A stretch of DNA of 64,000 nucleotides from Alkaliphilus flagellatus (GCF_018919215.1 NZ_JAHLQK010000003.1:186001-250000), one strand, 5' to 3'. Shown: positions 8,494 to 17,587, counted from the first letter of the stretch. The notes: generated by a model from the letters alone, not told the origin. Program-made: numbers and translations.

Positions 8494-8526
8494 ACCCATC
8501 AACGCAATCAAAGATTGCTGATGGGT
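8494..8526. repeat. Strong isolated hairpin in the abrB-pncB gap
   Basis: ACCCATCA + GCAATC pairs with GATTGC + TGATGGGT around an AAA loop with a two-base bulge, 14 bp in all. It is GC-rich against its surroundings and is followed by CCCGGG. It lacks an immediate T run on either strand, so it is not a textbook terminator. The rest of 8294-8605 holds the abrB promoter and the pncB terminator. Confidence 0.6.
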
Positions 8527-8552
8527 CCCGGGAACCTTGTTGTATTCACAAT

Positions 8553-8588
8553 AAAAGACCTATATCTTTAAGTTAAGATATAGATCTT
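8553..8588 (-). terminator. Terminator of pncB
   Basis: Read on the minus strand, AGATCTATATCTT pairs with AAAGATATAGGTCT and is followed by TTTATT. It lies just beyond the pncB stop codon. Confidence 0.75.
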
Positions 8589-8605
8589 AGATATTTCAGA
8601 ATAGT

Positions 8606-10039
8606 TCATTCTTCACGAAATTGGCCCATCATTTCATTCTTTAAATCCCAAAGTTTTTTAGAAAGATCTACCTTATAAAGCTGTGGACGGTTTAAACGTC
8701 TATATTCTGGCCAAAGTGTGTCTAGTTCAGCCTTAGTATATTCACATATTTCTTTCATGCTCTTTCTTTTGTAAACTAGGGTCCCATCCTCGTATAGAGG
8801 AACTAACATCTCTCTAATACGATAATTTCTAAAGGTCTTCTTTTTCCAAGTATATAATGGATGGAATATAGTCAAAGGCTCATTAATGTTAATCTCTTCG
8901 TCATCAAGCATTATTAAGTCTGCTTGGGCTTTACCATTTTCTATATCATAAATACGTACAACTTTTTTATATCCAGGATTTGTAATTTTTTCGGGATTTT
9001 CAGAAATCTTTATTTTAGGAACAAGTTCACCATTTTCTTCAGCTGCAGATAGCTTATATACTCCACCTAATGCAGGACAGCCTTTAGATGTTATAAGGTT
9101 AGTACCTACACCCCAAGCATTAACAGCAGCATCCTGTAGCTTTAAATTATTAATAACTTCCTCGTCTAAATCACTGGAGGCCACTATAGTTGTATCTTCA
9201 AATCCAGCTGCATCTAGCATTTTGCGAGCTTCCTTTGATAAATAAGCTATATCTCCAGAATCAATACGAATACCTTGAGGCTTGTATCCCTGTTCTCTTA
9301 ATTCCTTAAATACAGTAATAGCATTTGGAACACCACTGTTTAATACATTATAAGTATCAACCAAAAGAAGTGTATTGTTTGGATATACTTTAGCGTAGGC
9401 ACGAAATGCCTCAAGCTCTGTTTCAAATGTTTGAATCCAACTGTGTGCGTGGGTTCCTATAACTGGTATATCAAATTTCTTTCCTGCAAGAACATTGGAA
9501 GTTCCCACACAGCCACCTATAACGGCTGCCCTAGCACCATATATGCCTGCATCAGGTCCTTGAGCACGTCTTAAACCAAACTCAAAAACAGAATCTCCTT
9601 TTGCCGCAGTACAAATACGAGAAGCCTTAGTAGCGATTAGAGATTGGAAGTTTATTATATTTAATAGAGCTGTCTCAATTAGTTGAGCTTGAATGGCTGG
9701 AGCTTTTACTCTTAAAATAGGTTCGTATGGAAACATAATAGAACCTTCTTCAACACTATAAATAGTTCCAGTAAACTTAAAATTTCTTAAGTAGTTTATA
9801 AACTCATCATTAAATAAGTTTAAACTCTTTAAATATGTTAAGTCCTCTTCATCAAAATTAATATTCTCGATATAATCGATTACCTGCTCTATTCCTGCTA
9901 TTATAGTATAACTATTTTGGCAAGGATTTTTTCTAAAGAACAGATCAAAGACGACAGTGTTTTTATCAACTCCATTTTTAAAATAACCATTCATCATAGT
10001 TAGCTGATAAAGATCTGTCAGCAAGGTCAAGTTTCTCAT
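8606..10039 (-). CDS. pncB: Nicotinate phosphoribosyltransferase
   Basis: A 477-residue NAPRTase that joins nicotinate and PRPP (with ATP) to make nicotinate mononucleotide in NAD salvage. Visible blocks: DLYQLTMMNGYFKNG at the N terminus, FGLRRAQGPDAGIYGARAA, the conserved GTHAHSWIQTF with the phosphorylatable His, and RIDSGDIAYLSKEARKML, which binds the phosphoribosyl group. Length and motifs match the Gram-positive long form. AAGGAAGG precedes the ATG. It is a single minus-strand gene with its own terminator, divergent from spmA. Confidence 0.95.
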   Translation of the reverse strand: MRNLTLLTDLYQLTMMNGYFKNGVDKNTVVFDLFFRKNPCQNSYTIIAGIEQVIDYIENINFDEEDLTYLKSLNLFNDEFINYLRNFKFTGTIYSVEEGSIMFPYEPILRVKAPAIQAQLIETALLNIINFQSLIATKASRICTAAKGDSVFEFGLRRAQGPDAGIYGARAAVIGGCVGTSNVLAGKKFDIPVIGTHAHSWIQTFETELEAFRAYAKVYPNNTLLLVDTYNVLNSGVPNAITVFKELREQGYKPQGIRIDSGDIAYLSKEARKMLDAAGFEDTTIVASSDLDEEVINNLKLQDAAVNAWGVGTNLITSKGCPALGGVYKLSAAEENGELVPKIKISENPEKITNPGYKKVVRIYDIENGKAQADLIMLDDEEININEPLTIFHPLYTWKKKTFRNYRIREMLVPLYEDGTLVYKRKSMKEICEYTKAELDTLWPEYRRLNRPQLYKVDLSKKLWDLKNEMMGQFREE

Positions 10040-10285
10040 TTTTCTACCTTCCTTTGGTTAATATTTTTAATTAAAGTATATTATATCAAAGTTGAATAAT
10101 AAGAGGCAACAAGCCGATCTATGTCATAAACTGAAGAAAATTGACGAAAACCTATATAAACACTCGAATTTTAGAATATTCCATAGTTTGTACATATTAT
10201 TATTTAGTATTAGTTTGTTTTTTATTTCATATCCATCAGAAAAATTTCAAGCGGGCCATGAGTCGGTGAAATAGCATTAGACGAA

Positions 10286-10357
10286 TTTTCACATATAGGA
10301 AAAGCCTCCTTTCATATATTAGAATGAAGAAAACTTTTTTATATATGTGAAAAGGAG
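10286..10357 (+). promoter_or_regulatory. Alternative-fold leader of spmA covering the ribosome binding site
   Basis: Two upstream segments compete for the same 3' strand. TTTTCACATATA (10286-10297) pairs perfectly with TATATGTGAAAA (10342-10353). Alternatively CTCCTTTCATATAT (10306-10319) pairs with 10343-10357, masking the AAAGGAG used by spmA. The rest of the pncB-spmA gap (10040-10285) shows no convincing gene; a 60-codon TTG frame there has no ribosome binding site. Confidence 0.5.
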
Positions 10358-10365
10358 ATTTTTAT

Positions 10366-10938
10366 ATGAATATTATTTGGATAGTTATGATATTTATAGG
10401 AATTGTAGTTGCCATTCTTACAGGAAAACCTGAAATAATTAATGATGTAATTATTCATGATACTGGAGAAGCTGTAGTCTTTGCAATAGGTCTTACAGGA
10501 ATTATGTCATTTTGGCTTGGACTTATGAATATTGCCAAAAAGTCTGGCCTTATTAATAGCTTTGCCAAATCTATGACACCAATAACAAGGTTTTTATTTC
10601 CTGATATACCACCTAACCATCCTGCTATTGGGGCAATGATGATGAATATGGTTGCAAATATGTTTGGAGCTGGTAATTCTGCAACAGCCCTAGGCCTTAA
10701 GGCTATGGAAGAACTTCAAAGATTAAATCCAGATAAAAAAACTGTTACTAATGCAATGGCTATGTTTCTTGTAATTAACATGTCTTCTATACAGCTAATC
10801 CCCCTTACCATATTGAAGCTAAGAGCAGATGCGGGATCTGTTAATCCATCCGAAATAATTGTTACATCAATTTTAGCTACAATCGTATCAACTGTTGTTG
10901 GGGTTGCTGCATGTAAAATAATGGAGGGAAAGAGATGA
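10366..10938 (+). CDS. spmA: Spore maturation protein A
   Basis: A 190-residue membrane protein with several hydrophobic helices and the nucleoside-recognition (Gate) domain typical of SpmA. Conserved stretches include FWLGLMNIAKKSGLI and GANMFGAGNSATALGLKAM-like sequence near residue 105. SpmA and SpmB are needed for spore core dehydration and heat resistance in Bacillus and Clostridium. The gene overlaps spmB by four bases (ATGA). AAAGGAG precedes the ATG but can be masked by a leader hairpin. Confidence 0.93.
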   Translation: MNIIWIVMIFIGIVVAILTGKPEIINDVIIHDTGEAVVFAIGLTGIMSFWLGLMNIAKKSGLINSFAKSMTPITRFLFPDIPPNHPAIGAMMMNMVANMFGAGNSATALGLKAMEELQRLNPDKKTVTNAMAMFLVINMSSIQLIPLTILKLRADAGSVNPSEIIVTSILATIVSTVVGVAACKIMEGKR

Positions 10939-11468
10939 TAAAAGTACTTAGTTATACATCAGTAATCGCTATTCCTATAATGATGAGCATTATACTGCTA
11001 CATGGGTGGATTAAAGGAGTAAGTATGTATGAAACCTTTGTAGAAGGGGCAGCAGATGGGTTTAAAAGTTCAATAACAATTATGCCTTATTTAGTTGCCA
11101 TATTTATTGCTATAGGTTTTATGAGAAAATCAGGGGCTATTGACTATTTAATAGATTTTTCAAGTCCTATAATGTCATTTATTGGGATACCCCCAGAAAT
11201 ATTGCCATTAGCAATAATGAGGCCCATATCAGGTAGTGGAGCCTTGGCAGTTTTGCAAGATGTTCTAAATACCTATGGTCCAGATAGTTTTGTCGGTAGG
11301 CTAGGGTCCACTATGATGGGATCTGCGGAAACTATCTTTTATACTATGGGAGTATACTTTGGTTCTGTAGGAATTAAAAAGGGTAGACATACAATAGGAG
11401 CCGCATTAATTTCTCATTTAGCATCTATGATAGCGGCTGTTGTTATTTGTACCTATTTTTTTCTATAA
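10935..11468 (+). CDS. spmB: Spore maturation protein B
   Basis: A 177-residue polytopic Gate-domain protein, partner of SpmA. Characteristic stretches are YETFVEGAADGFKSSITIMPYLVAIFIAIG near the N terminus (first part), AIMRPISGSGALAVLQDVL and GSTMMGSAETIFYTMGVYFGS. It starts inside the spmA stop codon, consistent with translational coupling and a membrane complex of the two. Loss in other spore formers lowers spore heat resistance. Confidence 0.93.
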   Translation: MIKVLSYTSVIAIPIMMSIILLHGWIKGVSMYETFVEGAADGFKSSITIMPYLVAIFIAIGFMRKSGAIDYLIDFSSPIMSFIGIPPEILPLAIMRPISGSGALAVLQDVLNTYGPDSFVGRLGSTMMGSAETIFYTMGVYFGSVGIKKGRHTIGAALISHLASMIAAVVICTYFFL

Positions 11469-11510
11469 ATACTAACCTAATTAGGAAATTGGAGATTAGA
11501 AGTGTTTTGG

Positions 11511-11537
11511 GCAGTGCCTGTGCCCTATAGGCACTGC
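11511..11537. terminator. Hairpin between spmB and the convergent pseudokinase gene
   Basis: GCAGTGCC (11511-11518) pairs with GGCACTGC (11530-11537); a nested GTGCC/GGCAC alternative exists. There is no adjacent T run (a run occurs 15 bases later), so it is a weak candidate for terminating spmAB or the minus-strand gene. Confidence 0.4.
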
Positions 11538-11557
11538 GATAGGATCGGAGTACTTTT

Positions 11558-12928
11558 TTATTTAAACATATCAATTGAAATTTTATCTACCCATACTGTG
11601 CTGTCTATATTATTGAAAATAATATTAATAGAGTCTTCAATATCTTTATTCAAAGTAAGCTGTATTAGCTCCCAGCTATTTACGTATAAAGGTTTGTGGG
11701 ATATAGATTGTTGAAATGATAATTTACTATTAGAATAGCCTTCGATGGCTATTTTAATTTCATCAGGTGTATCTAATTTTACCCACATTAAGAGCTGAGA
11801 ATTCGCTTTGATAGGACCTTGGTTAATAGCTATTTTATGCGAATTATGGTTTTCACCAGAGAATTTAAATGAGTAATCACCATATTTTGAAGTTGCAAAA
11901 TCCTTTTCTATATATTCACTTAAATAATCAATATTTTTATTAGGTCCTATAACTTCTTCATCATTATTTTCTGTTACAATATTTCCTGTTTCTTTATTTT
12001 TCTCTGGATTGTTTGCATTTATATCTGTTGCATCCTTAGGAGAGTTGACTACATCTGAAGTTGTGGCTTTATCTATTGGAAAGATGGATTTTAAAACAAA
12101 GACCCCTGCTAATGCTATTGCAATTAATCCAGCAGTACTTATAACAATAGTAAAGAGACGTTTTTTGTGGGTATCATTTTTTCCAATATCATCTTCGTTT
12201 ATAGAACCTACTTTTCTGCCAACTAGATTAGTAGAATTATATGTTATTATATCTTCTTGAGTATTTGATATAGGCAAGCTAACAATATTAAGAGTTTCTA
12301 AATCATTAAATATTTCATTAATGTTATTATAAATCTCATTGTTTCTTTGGAGCTTATCTAAAAATCCCATAGTTTTTATGTATAAGGGTAATTCTTCATA
12401 ATTGATGTCCTGTAGACTTGTTAATTTTTTTAATACTAAGACAATATTATTTATAACTGCTTCAAAGTTTTTGCTTTTAAAAGAATTTTCATTAAAAATA
12501 ATTAGTTCATCAAATGACACTTTTCCTTTATTTATAATGATTTGTGATTCATCTACTAATATTGATTTTACATTATTAGGAACAAGATCATACTGTCTAA
12601 TACCATCTAAATATTGATAAATTAGGTTGACCCTTTCGGTGAAGGTTGGAGAAAAGTCATTTAAATATGTATTCAATGATAATCCTTCTTCTACTTTTGT
12701 AACTAAAACTATTTGATCTTCCATTTTTTCGAAGTGAAGAACATGGTTAAATGTATCTTTATAGCTTTGCTCCACTAAATCCCAAATAGAATCATTTTCC
12801 TCTGTGTATATAGTATTAATTACTACAGCTTGGTTATCCCTACTATCCGTACCAATAAAAACTTTTTGGAAATCATTTTCTTTAAATGTTTGAACAATTG
12901 TATAACGATCTAAATATGAGGAATTCAT
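11558..12928 (-). CDS. Membrane protein with degenerate kinase-like cytosolic domain and extracellular beta domain
   Basis: 456 residues. The N-terminal 200 residues have the layout of a Ser/Thr kinase fold (RYTIVQTFKENDFQKVFIGT as a Gly-loop-like strand, then AVVINTI, then a hinge-like IVLVTKVEEGLSLNTYL), but the beta3 lysine is replaced, and neither HRD nor DFG can be seen, so it would be a pseudokinase. One membrane helix lies near 258-280. The outer part has an Asn/Glu-rich linker and a C-terminal domain of about 115 residues with a jelly-roll-like pattern (YSFKFSGENHNSHKIAI, VWVDKISIDMF) resembling carbohydrate-binding modules. Function unknown; domain assignments are inferred from pattern. 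SD AAGGGTG precedes the ATG. Confidence 0.6.
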   Translation of the reverse strand: MNSSYLDRYTIVQTFKENDFQKVFIGTDSRDNQAVVINTIYTEENDSIWDLVEQSYKDTFNHVLHFEKMEDQIVLVTKVEEGLSLNTYLNDFSPTFTERVNLIYQYLDGIRQYDLVPNNVKSILVDESQIIINKGKVSFDELIIFNENSFKSKNFEAVINNIVLVLKKLTSLQDINYEELPLYIKTMGFLDKLQRNNEIYNNINEIFNDLETLNIVSLPISNTQEDIITYNSTNLVGRKVGSINEDDIGKNDTHKKRLFTIVISTAGLIAIALAGVFVLKSIFPIDKATTSDVVNSPKDATDINANNPEKNKETGNIVTENNDEEVIGPNKNIDYLSEYIEKDFATSKYGDYSFKFSGENHNSHKIAINQGPIKANSQLLMWVKLDTPDEIKIAIEGYSNSKLSFQQSISHKPLYVNSWELIQLTLNKDIEDSINIIFNNIDSTVWVDKISIDMFK

Positions 12929-13066
12929 CTGTTTTTCACCCTTACCATATTGTCTTTTTCAAATAATAATAATTCGCCATAGTAATATTTCACAGGAGAA
13001 AACGTTTTATGTCAATAGGTATTTAGACACAAAAAATATTTTTGTTGATTATAAAGGTTAAGTTAG

Positions 13067-13095
13067 TTGACATTGTGGGTATAATTTAATATATT
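13067..13095 (+). promoter_or_regulatory. Promoter of the metG T-box transcript
   Basis: TTGACA (13067-13072) and TATATT (13090-13095) are exactly 17 bp apart, about 25 bases upstream of the T-box stem I. Confidence 0.65.
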
Positions 13096-13118
13096 ATTGT
13101 ATAATACTATATGTAAAA

Positions 13119-13385
13119 GTAATGACGGGAAGAGTAGGTTTACAGAATTAGTAGCAGAGAGCCGGATAAGGTGAAAGCCGGTACTAATAAAGTGACTGAA
13201 GATGGCCCCTGAACTTCATAGTTGAGAAGCTTTTGTAGTTTTTAGACTATGCCGGATTTGCACCCGTTAGCCTTGCAAGGTGATAATCATCACTTACTAA
13301 GTTTATTGTCGTAAGATAATAATAAACTAGGGTGGTAGCGCGAGTATATCCTCGTCCCTATATTTTTAGGGACGAGGTTTTTTTA
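13119..13385 (+). promoter_or_regulatory. T-box leader sensing uncharged tRNA-Met, upstream of metG
   Basis: All T-box landmarks are present. Stem I contains AGAGAGCCGG...CCGGT. The specifier region reads CTGAAGATGGCCCC, placing the Met codon ATG at 13202-13204. The T-box sequence AGGGTGGTAGCGCG is at 13329-13342. The intrinsic terminator CCTCGTCCCT/AGGGACGAGG with T7 is at 13350-13385. Uncharged tRNA-Met would pair with the specifier and the T-box bulge, blocking the terminator and allowing metG transcription. The specifier agrees with the gene downstream. Confidence 0.95.
13350..13385 (+). terminator. T-box terminator
   Basis: CCTCGTCCCTA (13350-13360) pairs with TAGGGACGAGG (13367-13377), followed by seven T. 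Its 5' arm overlaps the antiterminator region just after the T-box sequence. Confidence 0.95.
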
Positions 13386-13386
13386 T

Positions 13387-13474
13387 GACCTAACCCAATT
13401 TGCAAAGCAAATTGCTGGTAGGTCAAACGCAATGAGCACCAAATTTATGCGACCGAAGGAAGCAAATAAATTTG
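13387..13474. repeat. Double-palindrome repeat element inserted between T-box and metG
   Basis: First palindrome: GACCTA-ACC-CAATTTGC / GCAAATTG-CTGG-TAGGTC around an AAA loop (13387-13424). Second: CAAATTTAT (13440-13448) with ATAAATTTG (13466-13474), enclosing GCGACCGAAGGAAGC. Neither is needed for the T-box, and together they lengthen the metG leader by about 120 bases. The shape is that of a dispersed extragenic palindromic element; copy number elsewhere cannot be checked here. Confidence 0.6.
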
Positions 13475-13524
13475 AGTTGCGAAACTGCGTAAAACACTAC
13501 AACTAAATAACAGGAGGAATTAAA

Positions 13525-15486
13525 ATGAGTAAAGGAAAATTTTATTTAACAACACCAATATATTATCCTAGCGGAAGACTCCATATAGGACATACCTATA
13601 CAACAGTAGCTGCAGATGTGTTAGCTAGATTTAAAAGATTTACAGGCTACGATGTAAAATTTTTAACAGGTACAGATGAGCACGGAGAAAAAATACAAGA
13701 AGCTGCTCAAAAGGCAGGAGTAACTCCAAAGGAGTACTTAGACAAAATAGTAGGCGAGATTAAAGATTTATGGAGCAGAATGGATATTTCTTACGATACC
13801 TTTATACGTACTACTGACGAAGAACACAAGCAAAGAGTACAAAATATTTTTCAAAGACTATATGATAAAGGAGATATTTACAAAAGTGAATATGAAGGCT
13901 GGTACTGTACACCTTGCGAGTCTTTTTGGACAGAAACACAATTAAACGAAGGCCATGTATGTCCAGACTGTAATCGTCCAGCACATCTAGCAAAGGAAGA
14001 AGCATACTTTTTTAAACTATCAAAGTATCAAGATAGATTAATTAAATACTTTGAAGAACATCCAGAAATTTGCTATCCAGAGTCTAGAAAAAATGAAATG
14101 GTAAATAACTTTTTAAAGCCAGGACTTGAAGACCTTTGTGTATCTCGTACTAGTTTTGATTGGGGTATACCAGTACCATTCGACCAAAAACATATAATAT
14201 ATGTATGGTTTGATGCAGTATGTAATTATATTACAGCACTAGGCTATGGATCGGACAATGAAGAAACATTTAATAAATATTGGCCTGCTGATGTCCATCT
14301 AGTAGGTAAAGAAATAATTAGATTCCATACAATCATTTGGCCAGCTATATTAATGGCCTTAGAAGTTCCACTACCTAAAATGGTGTATGGACATGGCTGG
14401 ATATTGTTTGGTGCAGATAAAATGTCAAAATCAAAAGGCAATATAGTCTATCCAGAGCCATTAATAGATCGTTACGGATTAGATGCTATTAAATACTTCC
14501 TTTTAAGAGAGTTTACCTTTGGACAAGATGGGAATTACACTAATAGAAACTTTATTAGTCGTTTAAACTCCGATCTTGCAAATGATCTAGGAAACCTTGT
14601 AAGCAGAACTGTATCTATGATTGAAAAATATAATGGTGGAATTATTCCAGAGGCTAAAGAAGCAGGAGAATTCGACCAAGATTTAAAATCTATGGCAACA
14701 GGTGCTGCTAGCAAGGTAGAAGAAGCAATTAATAAGCTACAGTTTCATGATGGGTTAGAGGAAATCTGGAAGGTAGTTCGTAGAACAAATAAATATATAG
14801 ATGAAACCTCACCTTGGGTACTTGCAAAGGACGATGCTAATAAAGAAAGATTAAATACAGTACTTTATAACCTAGCAGACTCTATTAGAATTATTTCTGT
14901 ATTAATAAAGCCATTTATGGAGTCTACTACTATTAAAATTTGGACACAGCTAGGAATTGATGAAGGACAAGGAACTCAGTGGGAGGATACATTTAACTTT
15001 GGTAAAACGCCAACTGGTATAAATGTAAGAAAAGGAGATGCTTTATTCCCGAGACTAGATATAGACAAGGAAATAGAGGACCTAGAAAATATTAATGCTG
15101 CTTACTTTGAAAAAATAAGTGGCGTTCAAGAAGAAAAAGAAGAAGTTATTATAGAGCCAAAAGAACAAATAACTATAGATGACTTCGATAAGGTAGAGCT
15201 TAGAGTAGCGAAGGTACTAGAAGCAGAAAAACACCCTAAGGCAGATAGACTTTTAGTATTGCAGTTACAAGTAGGCAATGAAAGAAGACAGGTAGTATCA
15301 GGTATAGCTGCCTATTATAAGCCAGAGGAGTTAGCTGGAAAAACAGTTATGCTAGTGGCTAACTTAAAACCTGTAAAGCTCCGTGGTATAGAATCCCACG
15401 GCATGATACTTGCTGCATCTAACGATGAAAAGCTAGTATTGGGTACAGTAGATAAGGACATTGCCAGTGGTACTGCTATTAGCTAA
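13525..15486 (+). CDS. metG: Methionyl-tRNA synthetase
   Basis: 653 residues, class I synthetase charging tRNA-Met. Signatures: [20 protein letters not shown] (HIGH) near residue 17, zinc-knuckle cysteines CTPCESFW...CPDC near 127-148, DKMSKSKGN (KMSKS) near 300, and an anticodon-binding helical domain. The C-terminal 110 residues ([20 protein letters not shown] onward) form the EMAPII/Trbp111-like tRNA-binding and dimerisation domain. AGGAGG precedes the ATG. It is under T-box control and cotranscribed with tatD 12 bases downstream. Confidence 0.97.
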   Translation: MSKGKFYLTTPIYYPSGRLHIGHTYTTVAADVLARFKRFTGYDVKFLTGTDEHGEKIQEAAQKAGVTPKEYLDKIVGEIKDLWSRMDISYDTFIRTTDEEHKQRVQNIFQRLYDKGDIYKSEYEGWYCTPCESFWTETQLNEGHVCPDCNRPAHLAKEEAYFFKLSKYQDRLIKYFEEHPEICYPESRKNEMVNNFLKPGLEDLCVSRTSFDWGIPVPFDQKHIIYVWFDAVCNYITALGYGSDNEETFNKYWPADVHLVGKEIIRFHTIIWPAILMALEVPLPKMVYGHGWILFGADKMSKSKGNIVYPEPLIDRYGLDAIKYFLLREFTFGQDGNYTNRNFISRLNSDLANDLGNLVSRTVSMIEKYNGGIIPEAKEAGEFDQDLKSMATGAASKVEEAINKLQFHDGLEEIWKVVRRTNKYIDETSPWVLAKDDANKERLNTVLYNLADSIRIISVLIKPFMESTTIKIWTQLGIDEGQGTQWEDTFNFGKTPTGINVRKGDALFPRLDIDKEIEDLENINAAYFEKISGVQEEKEEVIIEPKEQITIDDFDKVELRVAKVLEAEKHPKADRLLVLQLQVGNERRQVVSGIAAYYKPEELAGKTVMLVANLKPVKLRGIESHGMILAASNDEKLVLGTVDKDIASGTAIS

Positions 15487-15498
15487 GGAGGAAAAAAC

Positions 15499-16266
15499 AT
15501 GGTTTTTGATAGTCATGCCCATTTGGACGATGAACGCTTCGATAAGGACAGAGATAGCATTATAACTAGGGCTAAGGAAAGTGGAATACAATATATACTT
15601 AACCCTGGAGCAGACTTAAATACTTCAATAAGGGCAGTTAATTTAGCTCAAAAACATAGTATGATATACGCAGCTGTAGGAGTACATCCTCATGACGTAA
15701 AGGATATGGATGAAGATACTATAGAGATACTTAAAGCCCTGAGTAATAAAGAAAAGGTGGTTGCTATAGGAGAAATCGGTTTAGATTTCTATTATGATCA
15801 TTCCCCAAGAGATGAGCAAAGAAAGTGGTTTAGAAGGCAAATAGAACTTGCTAAGGAAGTTAATCTTCCTATAATTATTCACGATAGAGATGCTCACGAA
15901 GAAACCTTTAACATTTTAAAGGAATATGATGTAGGTAGTCTTGGTTGTGTAATGCATTGCTATGCTAGCAGTGTAGAAATGGCAAGAGAATATATAAAAA
16001 TGGGGGTTTATATTTCATTAGCAGGACCAGTTACATTTAATAATGCTAGAAAAACATATGATGTAGCTAGAGAAATTCCACTAGAATGGCTTCTAGTAGA
16101 AACTGATAGTCCATATTTAACACCTACACCACATCGTGGGAAAAGAAACGAACCAGCCTATGTAAAGCTTGTTGCAGAAAAAATAGCAGAGGCAAAGGGA
16201 ATATCTTTTGAGGAAGTAGCACACCAAACTACATTAAATGCTAAAAAATTGTTCCGTATTGATTAA
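15499..16266 (+). CDS. tatD: TatD-family metal-dependent DNase (YabD)
   Basis: 255 residues, TIM-barrel amidohydrolase-type nuclease. The metal ligands are visible in order: FDSHAHLDDERF, the GVHPHD block, AIGEIGLDFYYD, IIIHDRDAHEE, MHCYASS and ETDSPYLTPTPHRGKRNEP. Family members act as 3'-5' exonucleases or DNA-repair phosphoesterases. In B. subtilis yabD also follows metS. It is in the same operon as metG and ends at a long terminator. Confidence 0.93.
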   Translation: MVFDSHAHLDDERFDKDRDSIITRAKESGIQYILNPGADLNTSIRAVNLAQKHSMIYAAVGVHPHDVKDMDEDTIEILKALSNKEKVVAIGEIGLDFYYDHSPRDEQRKWFRRQIELAKEVNLPIIIHDRDAHEETFNILKEYDVGSLGCVMHCYASSVEMAREYIKMGVYISLAGPVTFNNARKTYDVAREIPLEWLLVETDSPYLTPTPHRGKRNEPAYVKLVAEKIAEAKGISFEEVAHQTTLNAKKLFRID

Positions 16267-16277
16267 TAATAGTATTA

Positions 16278-16346
16278 TAAAGAGTCACAGACTATCCCCT
16301 ACAAAAACTATAATTGTAGGTCGATAGTCGCGACTCTTTAATTTTC
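16278..16346 (+). terminator. Long terminator of metG-tatD
   Basis: A three-tier stem: TAAAGAGTC/GACTCTTTA outermost, GACTATC/GATAGTC, then CCTACAA/TTGTAGG. A short T-rich tail follows. Confidence 0.85.
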
Positions 16347-16448
16347 AAAATACTATTTACCAATTTTTCTAAATTTTGTGGTATAATTCTAAAAAGACTT
16401 TTAATTGTTAGTTTTAAAACTACATTAAAGATATTCGGGGGTATCAGG

Positions 16449-17570
16449 ATGAGTAAAAAAAGTGGATACAGTCAAATCTTTGTTAAGGATATTGAAAATG
16501 GAATGGTTATAGCTAAAGATATCTTAGGTTCAAATGGGGAAATTTTATTGGCAGAAGGATTTAAAATTAACGAGGCATTTAAAATTAAAAGATCACTTAA
16601 TCAACATAACGTTTTATTTGTAAGTATTATAAAGGAAGAAACTGAACAGGTTAAAAAAGAGAGTCTCCAGACAAAAGAGGAAGTTCAAATTTTGACAAGT
16701 GATATTAATAGTCAAATGCTTACTAAATCTATTAATGAGTTTAATGAAAATAAAATGGTATTGAAGGAATCCTTCAATAAATTTGTTAAAGGGCAAAAGA
16801 TAGAACAGCAGGAAATTGAAAAGGGAATCAGTGGTACACTAAAGCTTTTTAAAGGGAATATAAATGTTTTCCAACTAATGCAAAGTGTAAAGCATTTAGA
16901 CGATATTACCTATTCTCACTGTCACAATGTTGCACTTGTAAGCTACTCCATAGGGCAATGGTTAGATTTAAAAGAAAATGATTTACAGGAATTAGCTTTA
17001 AGCGGCATGCTAATTGATATTGGTAAAATTCAAATTGATGATAAATTGTTGAATAAAGAAGGAAAACTTACTAATGATGAATTCTTAGAGTTAAAAAAGC
17101 ATTCTATTTTTAGTCATGAAATAATTAAAGGATATGAATTTATTAGTGATAGGGTTAAAAAGGCTGTATTACTTCATCACGAAAGAATGGATGGTAGTGG
17201 ATATCCTTTAGGACTTAAGGGTAGTAAGATTCCATTATTCGCCAGAATAATTGCTATAGCTGATGTGTACAATGCATTAATTTCTGACAGACCTTATCGT
17301 GATAAGAAGACTCCATTCGAAGCTATTAGAATATTAGAAACAGAATATATGGATAAATTAGATGCTAATATTTTATATTTATTTTTGCGTCGAGTGGCTT
17401 CAAATTATATAGGGCAAGGAGTAATACTTAACAATGGTGATAAGGGAGAAATAGTTTTTATTCCAAAACATAACTTATTTCGTCCTATTATTAAATTGAA
17501 AAATGAAGAACAGATTTTAGATTTAGGTCATAATCAATATGAATATCTTGATGTAGTAGAGTTTTGTTAA
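16449..17570 (+). CDS. HD-GYP domain protein with altered HD motif
   Basis: 373 residues. The N-terminal 130 residues are variable (DUF3391-like). The HD-GYP domain covers about 145-310: THSHCHN-type first His (YSHCHNVALVS), HHERMDGSGYPLGLKG, and AIADVYNALISDRPYR. These normally hydrolyse cyclic di-GMP using a metal centre. Here the HD dyad reads LIDIGK, so the metal-ligand His is Ile189 while the Asp is kept; activity is doubtful. The last 60 residues (GQGVILNNGDKGEIVFIP) look like a small beta-barrel. Single gene between terminators. Start ATG has a modest GGGGG-type site. Confidence 0.85.
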   Translation: MSKKSGYSQIFVKDIENGMVIAKDILGSNGEILLAEGFKINEAFKIKRSLNQHNVLFVSIIKEETEQVKKESLQTKEEVQILTSDINSQMLTKSINEFNENKMVLKESFNKFVKGQKIEQQEIEKGISGTLKLFKGNINVFQLMQSVKHLDDITYSHCHNVALVSYSIGQWLDLKENDLQELALSGMLIDIGKIQIDDKLLNKEGKLTNDEFLELKKHSIFSHEIIKGYEFISDRVKKAVLLHHERMDGSGYPLGLKGSKIPLFARIIAIADVYNALISDRPYRDKKTPFEAIRILETEYMDKLDANILYLFLRRVASNYIGQGVILNNGDKGEIVFIPKHNLFRPIIKLKNEEQILDLGHNQYEYLDVVEFC

Positions 17571-17587
17571 ATAAAAAATATATTTTT

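Noticed and set aside
10092-10274. 60-codon TTG frame upstream of spmA with one hydrophobic segment
   Set aside because: No ribosome binding site, no family, AT-rich chance composition; probably not a gene.
13387-13474. Idea that the palindromes are a CRISPR array or part of the T-box
   Set aside because: There are no repeated spacers, and the T-box is complete, ending at its own terminator at 13385.
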